DNA of 64,000 nt from Torreya grandis (lineage: Eukaryota; Streptophyta; Pinopsida; Cupressales; Taxaceae). The stretch lies in NCBI GenBank assembly GCA_037957365.1, contig JARHVA010000001.1:15790501-15854500 (forward strand), written 5' to 3'. The notes under the pieces were generated by a model, which searched no databases, was not told the DNA's origin, and worked only from the letters and a program-made list of their open reading frames with translations. The position numbers and the translations under genes were made by a program. This document shows, piece after piece, positions 35,866-48,640 of this stretch. Position 1 is the stretch's first letter; the number at the start of each line of letters is the position of its first letter.

Positions 35866-35960
35866 ATTAAATTGGCTTGAAGTTCATGTTGGAACATGAG
35901 TCCATGGAACTATGTAGGCAACACTCAATTTCTATTGAGGTTAGCTCAACTATGTCCATT
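35866..35960 (+). repeat. LTR-like conserved block inside element C, copy B
   Basis: AAATTGGCTTGAAGTTC, GAACTATGTAGGCAACACTCA and GAGGTTAGCTCAACTATG repeat the order of the block at 1-120. It is 1.6 kb downstream of copy A. The remaining stretch to 36765 is AT-rich with no recognised gene. Confidence 0.55.
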
Positions 35961-36765
35961 CTTATTTTCCTCTCTCTCAACACTTTGTGCATTCTCATAT
36001 GCTTGGTTTTATATGGATTTCTAAGCTATTACAGCATCGCATGTCCATCAATTCCCACTCGCTTTAACATATCTTTTAGGTTATATCCTTGAGTTATTTT
36101 TCTTTCCAATTGCCCATGCTGGGGCCCAACATCTGAACAATATCAGAATCTAATCAGCTCTATAGGGGCAAAATTATTATTTATTCTTTATCAATGATCA
36201 AAATTTGCCCTACTAGGGCAAAACTATTTTATCATGATCACATTTACTCTATTGGAGTACTTATTATATTCTCTTTGGAGACCCTACTCTAGTGGTGCTT
36301 CCCTTCCTAAAGCAGAACACTCTCTCTTTTCCTCTAATTCTAAGCTCTCCACACTAATGCCCATGATGGTAATATTTTATTGTTTAACTTGTCTTGGGAT
36401 TGATCAATGTTGTAAGCATGCCATTTTTACTCTCAAATTGGGTACATTTAAAGTGTGTCCCTTAAATTTATGGATTGTATCTTTCCCATGCCTGCATTTT
36501 TGGGGCCTATTATACTCTTAATTATATTTTGATCATCGATGGTAATCACGTGTGTAAGCATTATCTCATTTGGATGTAATCTATTCCATGGGTTGATCTC
36601 TCACTTTGTCTCTTTTTTTGATAGTCCATCTTTTTATTCCATCCTAGTATGTCATCTCGAGGGGGCATCATGGGTCTATTCCAATTTCTTCTTGACAACT
36701 CTTTTCTTTGAAAAGATGTTTCTTCACCTAAATATCTCACTACACCTTCTCAAATAAGCAAAAAA

Positions 36766-37960
36766 TGTAGACATCTAATTCCTAACACCATTTGTGTTGA
36801 AATTTTTAATCTTACTTGAATTGCACTCAAATGCACATTTTAGGTCAAAATCCATAAAATGCCCTAAATAGTTCAAACTTATCACTTACAATTGCCAGTT
36901 TAGGTAAAATTATCCCTAAATAGGGTAATGCATTTTATGGGCCAACTAACTTTGATTAGATCAGGTTGAGTCAAAATGACAAATTTACCATTTAGTGCTA
37001 TGGATCACTCTTTTCTTCTAATTCATTGGTACACATCACATAACTTTATTATTTAGTGTTGGAAACATCCTAAATGGAATATAGATGCAACGCATCTAAC
37101 ATCACCTTCTAATTTCTCTCCAGTCAAATTACAATCTAGTAATATGACTTTCTAACCATTTTGATTAATTATGCACTAATTTCCAAAGAATTGCACTAAA
37201 ATTGATTAAACTTACTTAAGCTAATTAATCCAATTTAAGATCTTGAGTAAGAATTCCATAGATATTTTTGAATATATCATTATTGGAAATTAATTTTGAA
37301 TATCTACATCACCTAATGACATCATCTATGAGGTGGCATCTATCAAGCCACAAGTGCATACAATATCAGGATTATGGGTCACCCATGCCTAGTTAATGCC
37401 TCCCATGCCTCTTTAATGCTTATTTATCTTGAGGATATTTATGAGTTTAATTATAAATATTAGGATTATCCATGGCCATACATATCAATCTTGAGATGGA
37501 TGGTCATGGTTGATCCTGACTAATCTCAAAAATTTATAAATAGAGAGGCCATGGACATGAATACAAAATCTTGAATTATGCAAAGTTATTATGTAGAATT
37601 GTCTTCACAATCCTTTGCAATAGACCATTAAAATTAGTTACAAGATTCATTGATAGGCTAATTTAGTGATTTGGAATCATGAGCCTAGGTTTTATGGAGT
37701 ATTCTTGAGACATTAGAGGAGTTTGCCACCTTTGTTGACAAAGACAAGTATGCTTGATCAAGGGAGAACATGATTTTGAGCCACATGGGTATGGTGAATC
37801 CATTTGGGAAGGTAATATGATGTTTACTTTCATTCATTTGTTTCTTGCTATCCTTTGTAATTCCCATAGGAATAGATAGTCTTAGTTAGTTAGTTCTTTA
37901 TGCATATTTCATGATTTATGGACTAATGTTTGACTAAATTACTTTGTAATCCTCTCTACA
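36766..37960 (+). repeat. Element C 3' LTR
   Basis: It is 1195 bases, TGTAGACATC...CTCTACA, preceded by a purine-rich ATAAGCAAAAA and followed by the target duplication CTATG. Small frames within it (37685-37867 minus) are LTR sequence. Confidence 0.9.
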
Positions 37961-38201
37961 CTATGATTTCAAGTTATTCATAGTTATGTTTCATCTTTGA
38001 TTGGGTCTTCTTTTATTGTTATCTTCCAAACCTTTATCCTCTTATGCCTTACTGGTTTCATGTCCTGCTAGTTTTGTACCATGGTCTTTCTATGCCATAC
38101 TAGTTCTATACCAAGGTCCTCTTATGACATGCTCCTCTCGCATCATGTTGAAATTAATTCAAAAAATATAAAATGCTTAGTCAAAAATTTAGGGTCCAAC
38201 A
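37961..38201 (-). repeat. Element D 3' LTR, first part
   Basis: On the minus strand it starts TGTTGGACCCTAAATTTTTGA, aligned with E's 3' LTR start TGTTAAACCCTAAAATTTGA. It breaks at the element C insertion (CTATG duplication). The polypurine tract ACTATGGGGTGA (38213-38202 on the minus strand) matches E's AGTGTGGGGTGA (61763-61774). Confidence 0.85.
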
Positions 38202-38229
38202 TCACCCCATAGTATGCTCTTAGTCTGCC

Positions 38230-41000
38230 TTCGACTAAGTTTTGGTTTTGGCCTCAACCAAAAATTCAAGCCCAATTTGTTCAATCTACTTCCTCACACT
38301 ATCCCACAGTGATAAGGTGTCAATTAGTTTAGATGTTATCTCCTTAATTTCCACCTTTAACTTTTTCATCTCCTTTGGTTAGTCATGACACTCATTGGCC
38401 TTATTAACCAGTTGGTTAAGGGTTATACTAACATCCTTATGAAACCCTTTAAGTGTAGTGACTTAAAGTACAACCTATCCTTGAAGAAATGCAAAACTAA
38501 AATTTAGGTGATGTGGATGCACATTTATAGTTTCTTCCATAGTCTTGACATATTTAAATGCCTTTGCATGCTCGATCTAGTCTTTTATAAAAGGGAAAAA
38601 TCCACCAATTATTGTCATTGAGTATCTTCCACTAAGAATTGTGCTTCCAAAATTTTATTGGGCTGTGCCAATTTTTCAAAAATCCCATCCAAGATGGGGA
38701 TCACTTCCCCAACTCTTTTGAAGGCACATCTATAGACTTCTACTACTTTTATAAATTGCTTAGCTACCCATAATGCTTCATTTTTAAGTGCGGGCTATTC
38801 TTTGCACTATTTTAATAGGAGATTTACAAGGGTCTCCAACTTATCATCTACTTCTCCCTCCAGAGGTATCATATCTACCAATTCTAATTCTTGGCCCAAA
38901 ATATATTTACATAAATTTAACATTTTTACTTTAGCCACTATGGCTTCTTCTATTTGTTGATTTAGCACAACCACTTCCTCTTCAAGTGCCTTCTGAGTGG
39001 TAATTTATTTCTCATATATTATCACCACTTAGATATGTTTCTTCTTTGCATTGCATGCATCAGAATATAAAAGTTTATTCTATCACGTGACTTCAAAGGC
39101 CATTTTCAAAAACGAGGTGATAGCTTGTAGGGGAGAGACTTATAGGGATCAACCCAAACTGGAGTGGGAAACACTGATACTTGAGAATCTAAAATTCGAT
39201 TATCTAAAGGAATTTGAAATGACATTATTCATTATACATATCCAAAATAAAGGCCATTTGTCATTTGGTATCAATGGTTGCATCATGAGGAAGGAAATGG
39301 GATAATAAATAGAGTATCCCATCCAAAATGCCTATTTGGTATTGGGAATGTAAGTTAGTGGATGGATTAACCAAAGGTGGTTGAACTTCAGAATCAATTG
39401 GCTATTTTCCTTTGTTGGGATCTCACTCAAGGATTTAAACCTCTACATCTAGGGCCAAAGAAGTGATATTGATGTCCATTCCACTTATCTATTAGGTATC
39501 AAAACCATCCCCTTCATTGCCAAATGGACCTCTAATGTCTAATTGTGTGTCATCAAGGGTGGTCTCCTCCTCTTACATTGGGGAGGGTGTCATTTTTGGG
39601 TTAGATTCTTCCAATTATTCCCTATGGCCTATAGGTTCTTCCTCCATAAATTTAGTTAGAGGTAATGGTGATAACCTCTTAAGTTGTCTCTCTAGTTTAT
39701 TTTATTGAATATCCCCTAATGGTGAAGCCCTTGGTGGAGAAGCCTTTGGTGGAGAAACCTTTGATGGTGGTGCCTGGGTAATCCTTTGCCACCTTGGTGG
39801 TTTTGACTATGAAGTTATGCTGGCATCATGCCTAGAATCCTTATTATCAAGAGGTGGTATAGGTGGAAGTTTTTGTCTTAGATTCTCTATGCCTCTTGAA
39901 GATTTCTTTTTGGGCCAAAACATATAAAATAGACTGTGAATTTTTCTTGACCATGGTATGCTTAACCTTGATTTTGGTTTTATCAGTCTCATGCTTCTCC
40001 CTATAGGCCTTATTATCAGGATAAACATACATCTTCTAGAGAGTGTGAATCTCCAAGTCAATCTGGTCTACTTCCAGGGTGAGGGGCTATGCATAAAAAA
40101 TGTGATTTACCAAATTGATGAAGTATTACACTATAAAGGCATAAGGAAACATCAACTAAGCTAAAAATTCTCTAGATGGGGCCATTTTGATATAGGCTAG
40201 ATAGAAATGTTGTTATACTATAAACTGGGCTTGCTCTCCAACTTGATGAGAAAGTCCTTAGGAACGTACCATTCATTACGAAAGGCCTCTTTCATGTTGT
40301 CATGCCATAACTTCATCTTGATTTTAAATGTCAGGGTGATATGATTGGGGCATGTGAATGCCTTATAACACTCTGTGAGGAACTTGTGTTTCAGTGGGTA
40401 TGCCCACTTCAACTCAACTGAGGTATAATATGGTACACTGACCTCATTAAACACCATTAATAACAAAAATACCCCCATGAAAACCTATGGCCCAATATTT
40501 GATGGGTTCTCTTGACATCCACTATGATTTGGTTGGAAAAATACTTGCCTAATTATGCTTTAACTCCTTAGTCACTTGGTGGGAGATGTAGAGGTGAGCC
40601 ATGTCCACCTATTTCTAATGATTAGTACCTTTGATCTTGAGCATGATGTTGCATGTGACTACTCAGAGGGTAGGGTCCTATAAGTTCTTAATGTGCATGG
40701 CATGGTCCTATTTTTGGTACATAAGTACCATTTTTATTTTCTCTATTTCCTTCAAGTCTTCCAAATAAAATTCTACGTCCATGCTAGATCATTGTAATCT
40801 TGACACTTGCTTATTCTTTTAGGTGTAATCTTCATACAATGCCTAATAAAATAGATATAATCCTCATGGATGCATGAGAGTATAAATTTAACTACTTCTA
40901 CCAGTTTTACAAAATATGGAAGGTTAAATAATTGGAATATCCCTATAGATTCCAAGGCATTAATTATTTTTAGGTCATACACCAATTAAATTTTGGTGTT
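38230..41000 (-). pseudogene. Element D extra gene downstream of pol
   Basis: Homologous to E's extra gene on the opposite strand. The N-terminal part (40985-40773: IFQLFNLPYFVKLVEVVKF, then DYIYFIRHCMKITPKRI) and the next part (40478-40218: VFNEVSVPYYTS, then AFTCPNHITLTFKIKMKLWHDNMKEAFRNEWYVPKDF) match E's 52700-53430. A proline-rich linker (39780-39720, SPPKASPPRASP from an 18-base tandem repeat) comes next. The C-terminal part (about 38960-38640: LEEEVVVLNQQIEEAIVAKVKMLNL; RVGEVIPILDGIFEKLAQPNKILEAQF) matches E's 61000-61370. It lies where Athila elements carry an env-like frame. I see no clear signal peptide or membrane segment, so an envelope role is not supported. The frame is broken throughout. 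Confidence 0.75.
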
Positions 41001-42099
41001 CTAGCACTCAACCTAGTAATCATTCTATAATTCAACTTCATTTCTCGATTGGTAGTGGTTGTAATCAAAGATGGTATAGGAGGGTACTTTTGGCACCTAA
41101 TTTTTTATGCACAACACCATTTCTAGGTACTACATCTCTTTTATCATCAATAGTGGTGGTGGAGGTATTTGTGCCTTTTTTATTGGGTGTGCCATCCTAG
41201 ATTCTTTGCCTTTTATGCACTACCCCTATTCCTCAAGTGTTTCTTCTATGATCAGTACTACTTCCCCCCAACACATGGTACTTCCTATTATAGTATGGTT
41301 GGTAACAGATCACTTCTTAAGGCCTTTTTCTTAGGCTACATTTCCCTTTATGGAGCCTAAAAGTTGAGGCATGATTGTCTAATGTTCCTAAAGGAATATG
41401 TGTTTGTGGTGTAAGTGACTTAAGTTATCTTTTCCTACTTCGATTCCCTTTAATGATGGATGCCTACCTCTGTAACCTATAACTACCAATTTTATTTATA
41501 GTGCTTCAAGGTTAGTTTGTGCTTGATTACTCGATCAAAGTCCTTTTCAATAGATATGCATGTGAATTAGATGATCTAAAATTTCACTTGTCCTAGAATC
41601 GCTTGGACTTAGTTCGCTCTTCAGATCTATAAAACTCAAATGAAAGCAAAGGTAAAGTATAAAATGAGATCTTAAGTCTTTTTTATAGGCTTAAGGGGGT
41701 AACTTGCATTTATTACCCCCCTCTTTGACCTAATTAATACATTTATAATGGCCACCATTATTTGACCATCACTTCTTATCATAAATGCATTTAATAATAT
41801 AGTCATGACATGATATTGGCACACTTATCATAACCACTTCACTTTTTATATTAATGGCAAGTCTTGTCCTACACTTTTATTCAAAGTGGAAGACAACTAT
41901 TTAACTCTTTCAATATTCATACTATTGGCAAGAATATCTTATCTTAGGAATTTTCAACTTTCATGCATATCCTTATAGTACTCAATACAAATACATGTTT
42001 CACCTCTTACCCCACACTAAATGTGCATTATAGTCCTCCATGAAATTATAAGTAAAAAATTTGAAAGCATAAAGTAAAAGAAAGGTAGCATGTAATTAA
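41001..42099 (-). other. Element D spacer between integrase and extra gene
   Basis: About 1.1 kb without a recognised domain, in the same relative position as 51360-52600 in E. Plus-strand frames at 41107-41360 overlap each other in two registers and carry no motif. Confidence 0.45.
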
Positions 42100-43269
42100 G
42101 GTAACACTTTTATTGAAAATAAGAAATCTTCAACTAATGGCATAAGCCTTATTGATACATAAGAAACTAAACCTTAAGCACAAAAATGTAGCCTTAGTCA
42201 GTTACAAAAATAGTGTCTAGGAAGAAAGTGGATATCCAATCTTTGTAAATGACAAGCACTAGTATGGTGAATTCTATGAATAATAAAAGGACCATCTCAA
42301 TGAACCTAAATTTTCTTAAAATGGCTTGCAAACTTGGAGTTGTAGAGTAAGACTTTCATTCCATGAGTAAATATTTTGTGCTTAATGTGTTGTTCATGCC
42401 ATGAATTTTATCTAAATTTTACCATGTCTTGACTCCAATGATCAAGGAAATGGGCTTTATCCAACTACAATAAAGCATCTAATCATGATTTTAATGAAAA
42501 ATCCTCATTTAATTGTCCAATGCATACAATATGAAGAGATGGTACTAATAATTCAATTGAGATAATTGCTTTTATACCAAACACCAAATTAAAAGGTGTA
42601 CTCTTATTAAGGCACTTATAAGTTGTTTGGTAAGCCTAATGTATTGTAGACACCCAATCATCCTAGTCAGTGTAGTCAATATTCCAAATTTTTATAAGTG
42701 TTATGCCTAAAATTTTATTGAATGCCTCAGTTGTGCCATTGGCTTGGGGATGATATGGTGTTGTTTTGTGGTGGGTAATCATGAAATCAACAAGTAGGAT
42801 GTAGATAGTTTTATTGAGGAAATGTGTATTATGATTACTAGTAAAACTTAATAGGCAACCAAAATGGGTTATGATATGTTCTCATATGAAGTGCATGGTG
42901 GTAGCTATAATACAATCCCTTGTTGGCATGGCATCAATTAAGCACGTGAGATAATTATTTGCTATAATGATGTAGTGGGAACCTGTACATCCAGTTGGGT
43001 TGATGGGATCAACAAAATCAATAGACCATTTTTCCAATAGTTCTTGAGATAGAATAGGACGTAATGGCATGGCATCCCAATGATTTGGTTGCCCTACGCA
43101 CTGACAAATATCACATTGTTAACATGTAGTTTAACATGTTGTAAAAGGGTAGGCTACCATAGTCCGACCAGAAGTACTTTGCACATAATAGCCTCACCAA
43201 CATATTATCCACTAGTAATGACTTTATGAACTTATTAGATCACTTCAAAATGCTCATGTTTCATGACAT
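42100..43269 (-). pseudogene. Element D integrase
   Basis: The minus strand begins mid-gene at 43269, directly at the E insertion. A zinc-finger part with CDICQ is near 43110. From 43070 the core reads MPLRPILSQELLEKWSIDFVDPINPTGCTGSHYII (first catalytic Asp region, IDFV). Next comes SNHNTHF (second Asp changed to Asn), then YHPQANGTTEAFNKIL with the last catalytic Glu kept. A C-terminal 'LYNSKF' region follows. One Asp is lost and several stops are present. It is better preserved in this motif than the E copy. Confidence 0.82.
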
Positions 43270-43274
43270 AACAT

Positions 43275-44275
43275 TATTCACCCCTAAAATTTGAATAAGT
43301 CTTGTTATATTTTTGGTGCACGATGCAAAGGGACCATTATCCATTTTGATGCAAGTACTAACATAGCATAGGAAGACCATGGCACAAGAGGACCATGGTA
43401 CATAACTAACAGACACATAAGGTGATGGGCATGGAAGGATAATGGCACATGAGAAGACCCAGTCAAAGGAGAATGTGTCATGAGGGACCTAAGAACATAG
43501 GACTTAGAACCTAAGTGGAAGACTAGGGGAGCATGTGGGAAGTGGAGTGTGAGGAATATGTGAGTATTTAGAGGAGAAACTCAAGTAGGACACTTCAACC
43601 TCACTGATCAGAGGTTTTATACCAACCCATGAGGAATAAAACACTTGGTTTCCAGAGTATAACATAGAGAGAGAGTATTTAGGGGTGTAGAGGCTCGAGT
43701 CTATAAGAATACTCATTATAAGAGACATGACTCTCAACTTGTTGGGAGTCTGTATACCATCTATTCATGGAAATTATAATTATGACACTTGGGTAGGTAA
43801 AAACAAGTATAAAAACCCCTATTTTAATCATTTGTACGAATGGTATTTTGGATATTAGATATAAACATTATCTTGTAATTTGTTAAGAAATTAATGAGAA
43901 TTTAATGTTTACCATATTGTGTTATAGATGATGAAATATTCTAAGTGTTGAATGATGAATGTGTTTTACTTCCAATTCATGGGTATCTTTTAATTTTATT
44001 ACTAGTTAGTAATGATAATCTTAGTTATATTGATAGTTATATCATGGATAATAAGGATAATAGTAGTATATCTATAGTGTTGAATGACATTTTAAAACTT
44101 GTGATTTCAAAAGATGAACAAACACACATTGTGCTTCAAATCCTTTGGGAACTGGTCTTTCACTGTGCACTTTAGGTGAGTGCATGAAATTACCTCTCAC
44201 ATGAAAGGGCCAATGCATTAGCTTGTTGTGGGAAAGCTTCAGCACTGAAGTGGAAATAACTAAAAGAACCCAACA
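43275..44275 (+). repeat. Element E 5' LTR
   Basis: It aligns with 61775-62801: AAATTTGAATAAGTCTTGTT near the start, a CTTGGGTAGGTAAAAACAAG / CTTGGTTAGGGAAAAACAAG segment in the middle, and GCTTGTTG..GGAAAGCTTCAG near the end. Both LTRs carry a 66-76-residue frame (43945-44175, 62470-62673) starting MLNDECVLL. Confidence 0.9.
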
Positions 44276-44298
44276 TTTTTGTTTCATTGCCAAGACTC
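44276..44298 (+). promoter_or_regulatory. PBS of element E (decayed, Asp-tRNA type)
   Basis: TTTTTGTTTCATTGCCAAGA follows the LTR directly. Athila-type elements have TTTGGCGCCGTTGCCGGGGA there, complementary to tRNA-Asp; the TTGCC..GACT core and spacing are kept and the CpG positions are decayed. Confidence 0.6.
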
Positions 44299-45277
44299 AA
44301 AACAATTGGAGCATAATAATGGGAATTATTTGAGTGTATCACATTAGAGAATATTGAAGAATGGGTTACCAGTGTCAAATAAAAATTTGTGATTTCATAT
44401 TTTGAACCAAGAGTTTTTGCACACTAATGGGTAGAGCAAAATCTATACAACTTTTTATATGAGACTTTCTTTTTTGAGGTCCTAGTTCTCTTGCATTCTT
44501 AGATTTTGGCATATGCTCAAGGATGATCCAAAAATCTTAAAAGAAGGCAATCTTGAACACTTAAATGATAGAGGAGTTTAACATGACTTAGAGTTCCCTA
44601 GATTTGAATAGTTAATTTTTGGTGGAAAGGCATTCAAAATAGCTACATTTTGGAATATGCAGTGACCACCTATTCATGTCTCGAGGAAGTGAAGTTCTAA
44701 TTTCTATGAGAGCTAAGGAGACACTATATCTCATTATTTGCTTTAAAAATTAAGAAGCTAATTATTGACCTTGGATTGGAGACTCTACCCATGGAAGGCT
44801 AAAATATCTTATGCATGAGCCACACATTTAGGAGGGGAGAGTAAAGGTTGATTGAAGATTGTGGGTTCTACATGGTAGCAAGCCAATGAGTGTTACAAAA
44901 ATGAAAGTATGATGAATCTCGATAGAGGATCATGGGAGTTAGTAGTGAAGGAAGAGATCAAGAAACCTTGAGTGCTATGAAGAGTCTTAAGGAGGCAGAC
45001 ATGCATGAGGAATACATCACTTTCAAGCCAATTCCTTTGCCACATTTATCCTTTGAAAGAGAAATGAGTTAGATCGTAGGAAATGAGGAACCAAGCTTGA
45101 ATCAACTACCCCCCCACCATAGTGCATGCTCATTCCTTTGAGTTGGAAAGAGTACAAATACATAATTGGGATATATATAGAAAAGAGTTAGAAACTAAGT
45201 AGGTACGAGAAACTGAAACTAGGCCATTAGATGATCATCTAGAATCAACATTATCTTTCCCTCTTTAAGGGAATTTT
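44299..45277 (+). other. Element E untranslated leader
   Basis: No domain found between PBS and the gag start. Length is about 1 kb, typical for this group. Several small frames on both strands carry no motif. Confidence 0.5.
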
Positions 45278-46530
45278 ATGGCACAACTTGGGATGCCTAG
45301 TGTATCTATCCCTCAAGGCTAAAATATAGGCCCAAACTTGGGTAACCAACCCTCTACCATGCATCTTTCCATGGGCACTACTATTAGAGGCACCATGGGA
45401 GGAATAAGAGGAGGCACTGGAGGAGGTGGACTCCCTCCTCATGGGATAGGAGCTGGATCTTACCAGCAATCACCCACCCAACCATAACCCACTATGGTTT
45501 ACTATGAGATGACATTGAATTTACCTAAATATAGAGGGGTAGAGAATGTAATTAAACATGTCCATAAGTGTGAATTGATTTGGTGAGTGCACAACATCAC
45601 ATATTTTGAATGAAAGGCTACATAGTTTGCAACCATGCTTTTAGAGCATGCACAGAAATGGTATTATAAGTTTGAACCTAATCAATTAGTGGTTGACTAT
45701 GATTATCTCAAAGCAACCTTCCTACAGGAATTTGATATTCTTGATTTTGAGCAACAAAGTATAGTGACACTAAAGGACATAACATAAGGACTTATAGAGA
45801 GCATAAATGAATATGATGCATGATTCAAAACCTTGATTTCTAAGTTATCATTGTAAATAAATCCTACTTATCATGCATAATGATTTGTGGGAGGATTGTT
45901 ATTACCTTTTTGATGTACTCTGTCACAAAAAACTTCACCAGTACGTGTGAGGCACTGGAAGCTAGCCTCCATACTGAAGTAATTAGAAGTATGGATTCCA
46001 AGATTAGTCCCTTTATGGAGGCATAAATAACATTCATGGCATCACAAATTGAAAATTTGATGGAAAATAATGCACATGAGACATGTAGTGGTATCTGGCG
46101 TATCGACTGTGAAATTGAAGGCCACATAAGGAATAACTACTCATGTCAAAATATCTGTATGGTACTAAAATAAACCTATGAGATTTATCATGAAGAACAT
46201 GATGTCCACTCTTGTTGACTTTTGAAATGGGATATGAACACTAAGCTATTTGAGTGTTATAATATTTGTGATGCCTACACCTATGACACTAATGATTACT
46301 GATTGATTAGTGATATTCATGAAGCTCAATCATGTGGCACGTGCCAAACCTCAGTCACCAATGCCCAAGATAATGGTGGATACCATGGGTGAGTAAGAAG
46401 ATTAGGATGAGGTGGTGGTTAGTTTCCACTAAGGACTTGCTAAAAATGTGGGTCAATAGACCACTGTCATAGGGATTGCCCAGAATACCCAACCTATGCA
46501 TTTTACACCACCGATTGGAAGAATGTCTTG
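45278..46530 (+). pseudogene. Element E gag
   Basis: The ATG at 45278 opens a Gly-rich N-terminus (RGTMGGIRGGTGGGG). A Gag core follows: YYEMTLNLPKYRGVENV, then LLEHAQKWYYKFEPNQLVVDYDYLKATFLQEF. At 46438-46479 there is a zinc knuckle with C-x2-C-x4-H-x4-C spacing (KCGSIDHCHRDC), with one stop inside the first x2. Gag forms the virus-like particle and packages RNA. Stops are numerous but the frame is traceable for some 200 codons before shifts. Confidence 0.82.
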
Positions 46531-47077
46531 ATTTATATGTAGACATCACTAAAAATCATAATGAAAAAGGTGTTGACATGATTTCAATAGACAAACCAAA
46601 ATGGCACACATTACCAACCATCCCTATAGTAAAATAAGTAAATATCACCACTTGTAGTGGGGTCAGACTCAATCCATAGCCAACCCAGTTGAGAAGGTAC
46701 ATTAAGAAGAAAGACAAGCAAGGAAATACCTTGATGCTCAATAATAAAAGGATGTCCTTTAGGATAAAATGGAGCTTGTGTGAGAGAGGCAAGGTGAGAT
46801 TCAATACCTCAAGGATAAGGACATGACATAATATACTATAGTGTAAAAGGAAGTCAAACCTCAACTATTGGTGTAAGACAATTTTTAGGAACTATGCAAA
46901 AGTATGCTAGATGAGGACATTATTCCCCAGCTCAACACTTAGCTTAAAATTTAGGTCCACTTACCAAAAAAATTCCACCCTCAGCTAAGTTGATAAACTG
47001 AAGATCTCTATTTAAATCATGCCTAATGCTAAAAAACTCTTAGTTCCTCTACTCCCTCAGATGATGGATAGATATTG
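46531..47077 (+). other. Element E gag-protease spacer
   Basis: Protein-like fragments occur without a recognised domain on the plus strand. The minus frame at 46556-46864 is a hydrophobic shadow. Confidence 0.4.
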
Positions 47078-47464
47078 GTTAATATTACTATTAATGGATG
47101 GGTAATTTGGGATATTCTAGCAAATACTGGCATGAAATTTAATGTTCTCACTAAAGATGATTGGAAAAAAATGTCTAGTTTAACCTTTTAGCCCTCTCCT
47201 CATGTCTTATTTATGGTAAATAAGACTCAAGCACATCCTATTGGAGTCCTCAAGAATGCCATCATTGGCATACTTAGAGTTCTCTTCAAACCAAATTTTG
47301 AGGTCTTGGAGTTGGTAGAAGCTGATGACTATCCAACCCTATTAGGAAGGCCTTGGTGCTATGAGAACCATGCATATTTGAGCTTTAAAAACCAATACAT
47401 TATCTTTTATAATATCAATCAATGCATAGTAATACCCTTAGACCAAGAACAAGTACCTCCCTAA
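47078..47464 (+). pseudogene. Element E aspartic protease, active site changed
   Basis: One frame with a single stop. VNITINGWVIWDILANTGMKFNVL carries the active-site triad as N-T-G (Asn at 47123-47125) in place of D-T/S-G, a G-to-A change that abolishes the catalytic Asp. The C-terminal part, ADDYPTLLGRPWCYENHAYLS, is the conserved 'YP.LLGRPW' region of Athila/Tat-type proteases. The enzyme would process the Gag-Pol polyprotein. Confidence 0.82.
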
Positions 47465-48640
47465 ATTGAGCTCATAAATGCTAAGGAAGACATCAATAAT
47501 TTGTATAATATTATTGCTCAAAATGATGAACAACATGATCTAACACCAGATGGTATTCTTTAGTGGATAGACAATCAATATATCTTAGTTACTACAAGTA
47601 ATTCTTATAACTATTAGGCCCATGGTGACTATGATCTAATCGAAAGATTGTGTAGCACCATAAATAAAGGAGAAAACATCCCATGCCAAATTCCTAAATG
47701 TCACAAGTTTGTGTGCCTCATGGGTTTAGAAATGAGAGGACCACTAGTGGGACCACCACTAGAAAGACTTGATAAATCTCCATGGTTCTAAGGATAGATG
47801 GAGGTGTGTGACTTCATCCAACACCTTAAAGACTTCTATGATATCGATAATGATTGGATGAGGTCATTAGATCACATTTTTGATGATACCACCACTAGAT
47901 GGTGGCATAATCATAAAGAATACCTTTTATATTAGGATCAAATGTGAGATAATCTACATCATAGATTTCACCATGATAATAAGATCAAAGGCACACTTAT
48001 TCATAGTGGCATGTAAGCAATCAAACCTCACATTAAGGCTTGTGAGAGTATATGGCATGTTGAGAAAACATCCTTACTAGAATGCCTCTAGTTGCATGTG
48101 TTCTGTGAAACTTTGTGCACTTGGGTATGAGATTGGTACATTCATGAAGAAAGGCACAGGAGAACAAGATTCTAGTAGTCACTAAAGGAAATCATGAAAT
48201 TAACACTCTTATTTTTCACCAAAGCTGGACTTGCACCTCACCCTTTAAGCCATGCATGAATCAATCATTGGAGACCCTAGTCCCATTAAATACTACCTAT
48301 GCCATATTCATCAGGAACCTAAAGAACCTTTGAATTTATTCACTGAGCCTCCCACCCAATCAGCTCCTAACCATTTATAGTTCTTAGTGAATAACATCAT
48401 GAAGAAATCCATTTGGGAAAGCAAAAACTCATCTTCCAAGTAGACAAAGGTGAAGGATCTACTCCACTTGAGTTTTTGACTAACCACTTACATGATCCTA
48501 CAAGTACTAGTTCATGAGCTATTTTGGACACAATTTCTCCAACAGATAACCCTTATCATGGGCCCATACAAAATATTTAATGTAACATTGGCATAAAGCA
48601 AGAGCCAAAGATGGCTACAATTGGAAATTATTAGACTGAG
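47465..48640 (+). other. Element E protease-RT spacer
   Basis: No domain recognised. Open frames (47880-48080) lack motifs. Spacing between protease and RT is longer than in most gypsy elements but I see no evidence of a further insertion here. Confidence 0.4.

Larger units (their letters stand above)
28780..37960 (+). mobile_element. Element C: pol-less LTR retrotransposon
   Basis: The LTRs are 28780-29946 and 36766-37960, flanked by a perfect 5-base duplication CTATG (28775-28779 and 37961-37965). LTR starts are TTTAGACATCC and TGTAGACATCT (TG in the right copy); both end CTCTACA. The 6.8 kb interior has a PBS, a long broken reading frame (31881 to about 33950) and a purine-rich tract before the 3' LTR, but no protease, RT, RNase H or integrase that I can find. 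It is therefore a large non-autonomous element dependent on another family's enzymes. It sits inside D's 3' LTR. Confidence 0.88.

Noticed and set aside
39721..39780. Gly-rich plus-strand repeat (GGTGGAGAAGCCTTTGGT units) as a cell-wall protein gene
   Set aside because: The minus strand reads as the proline-rich linker of element D's extra gene, flanked by its conserved domains, so the plus-strand reading is a shadow.
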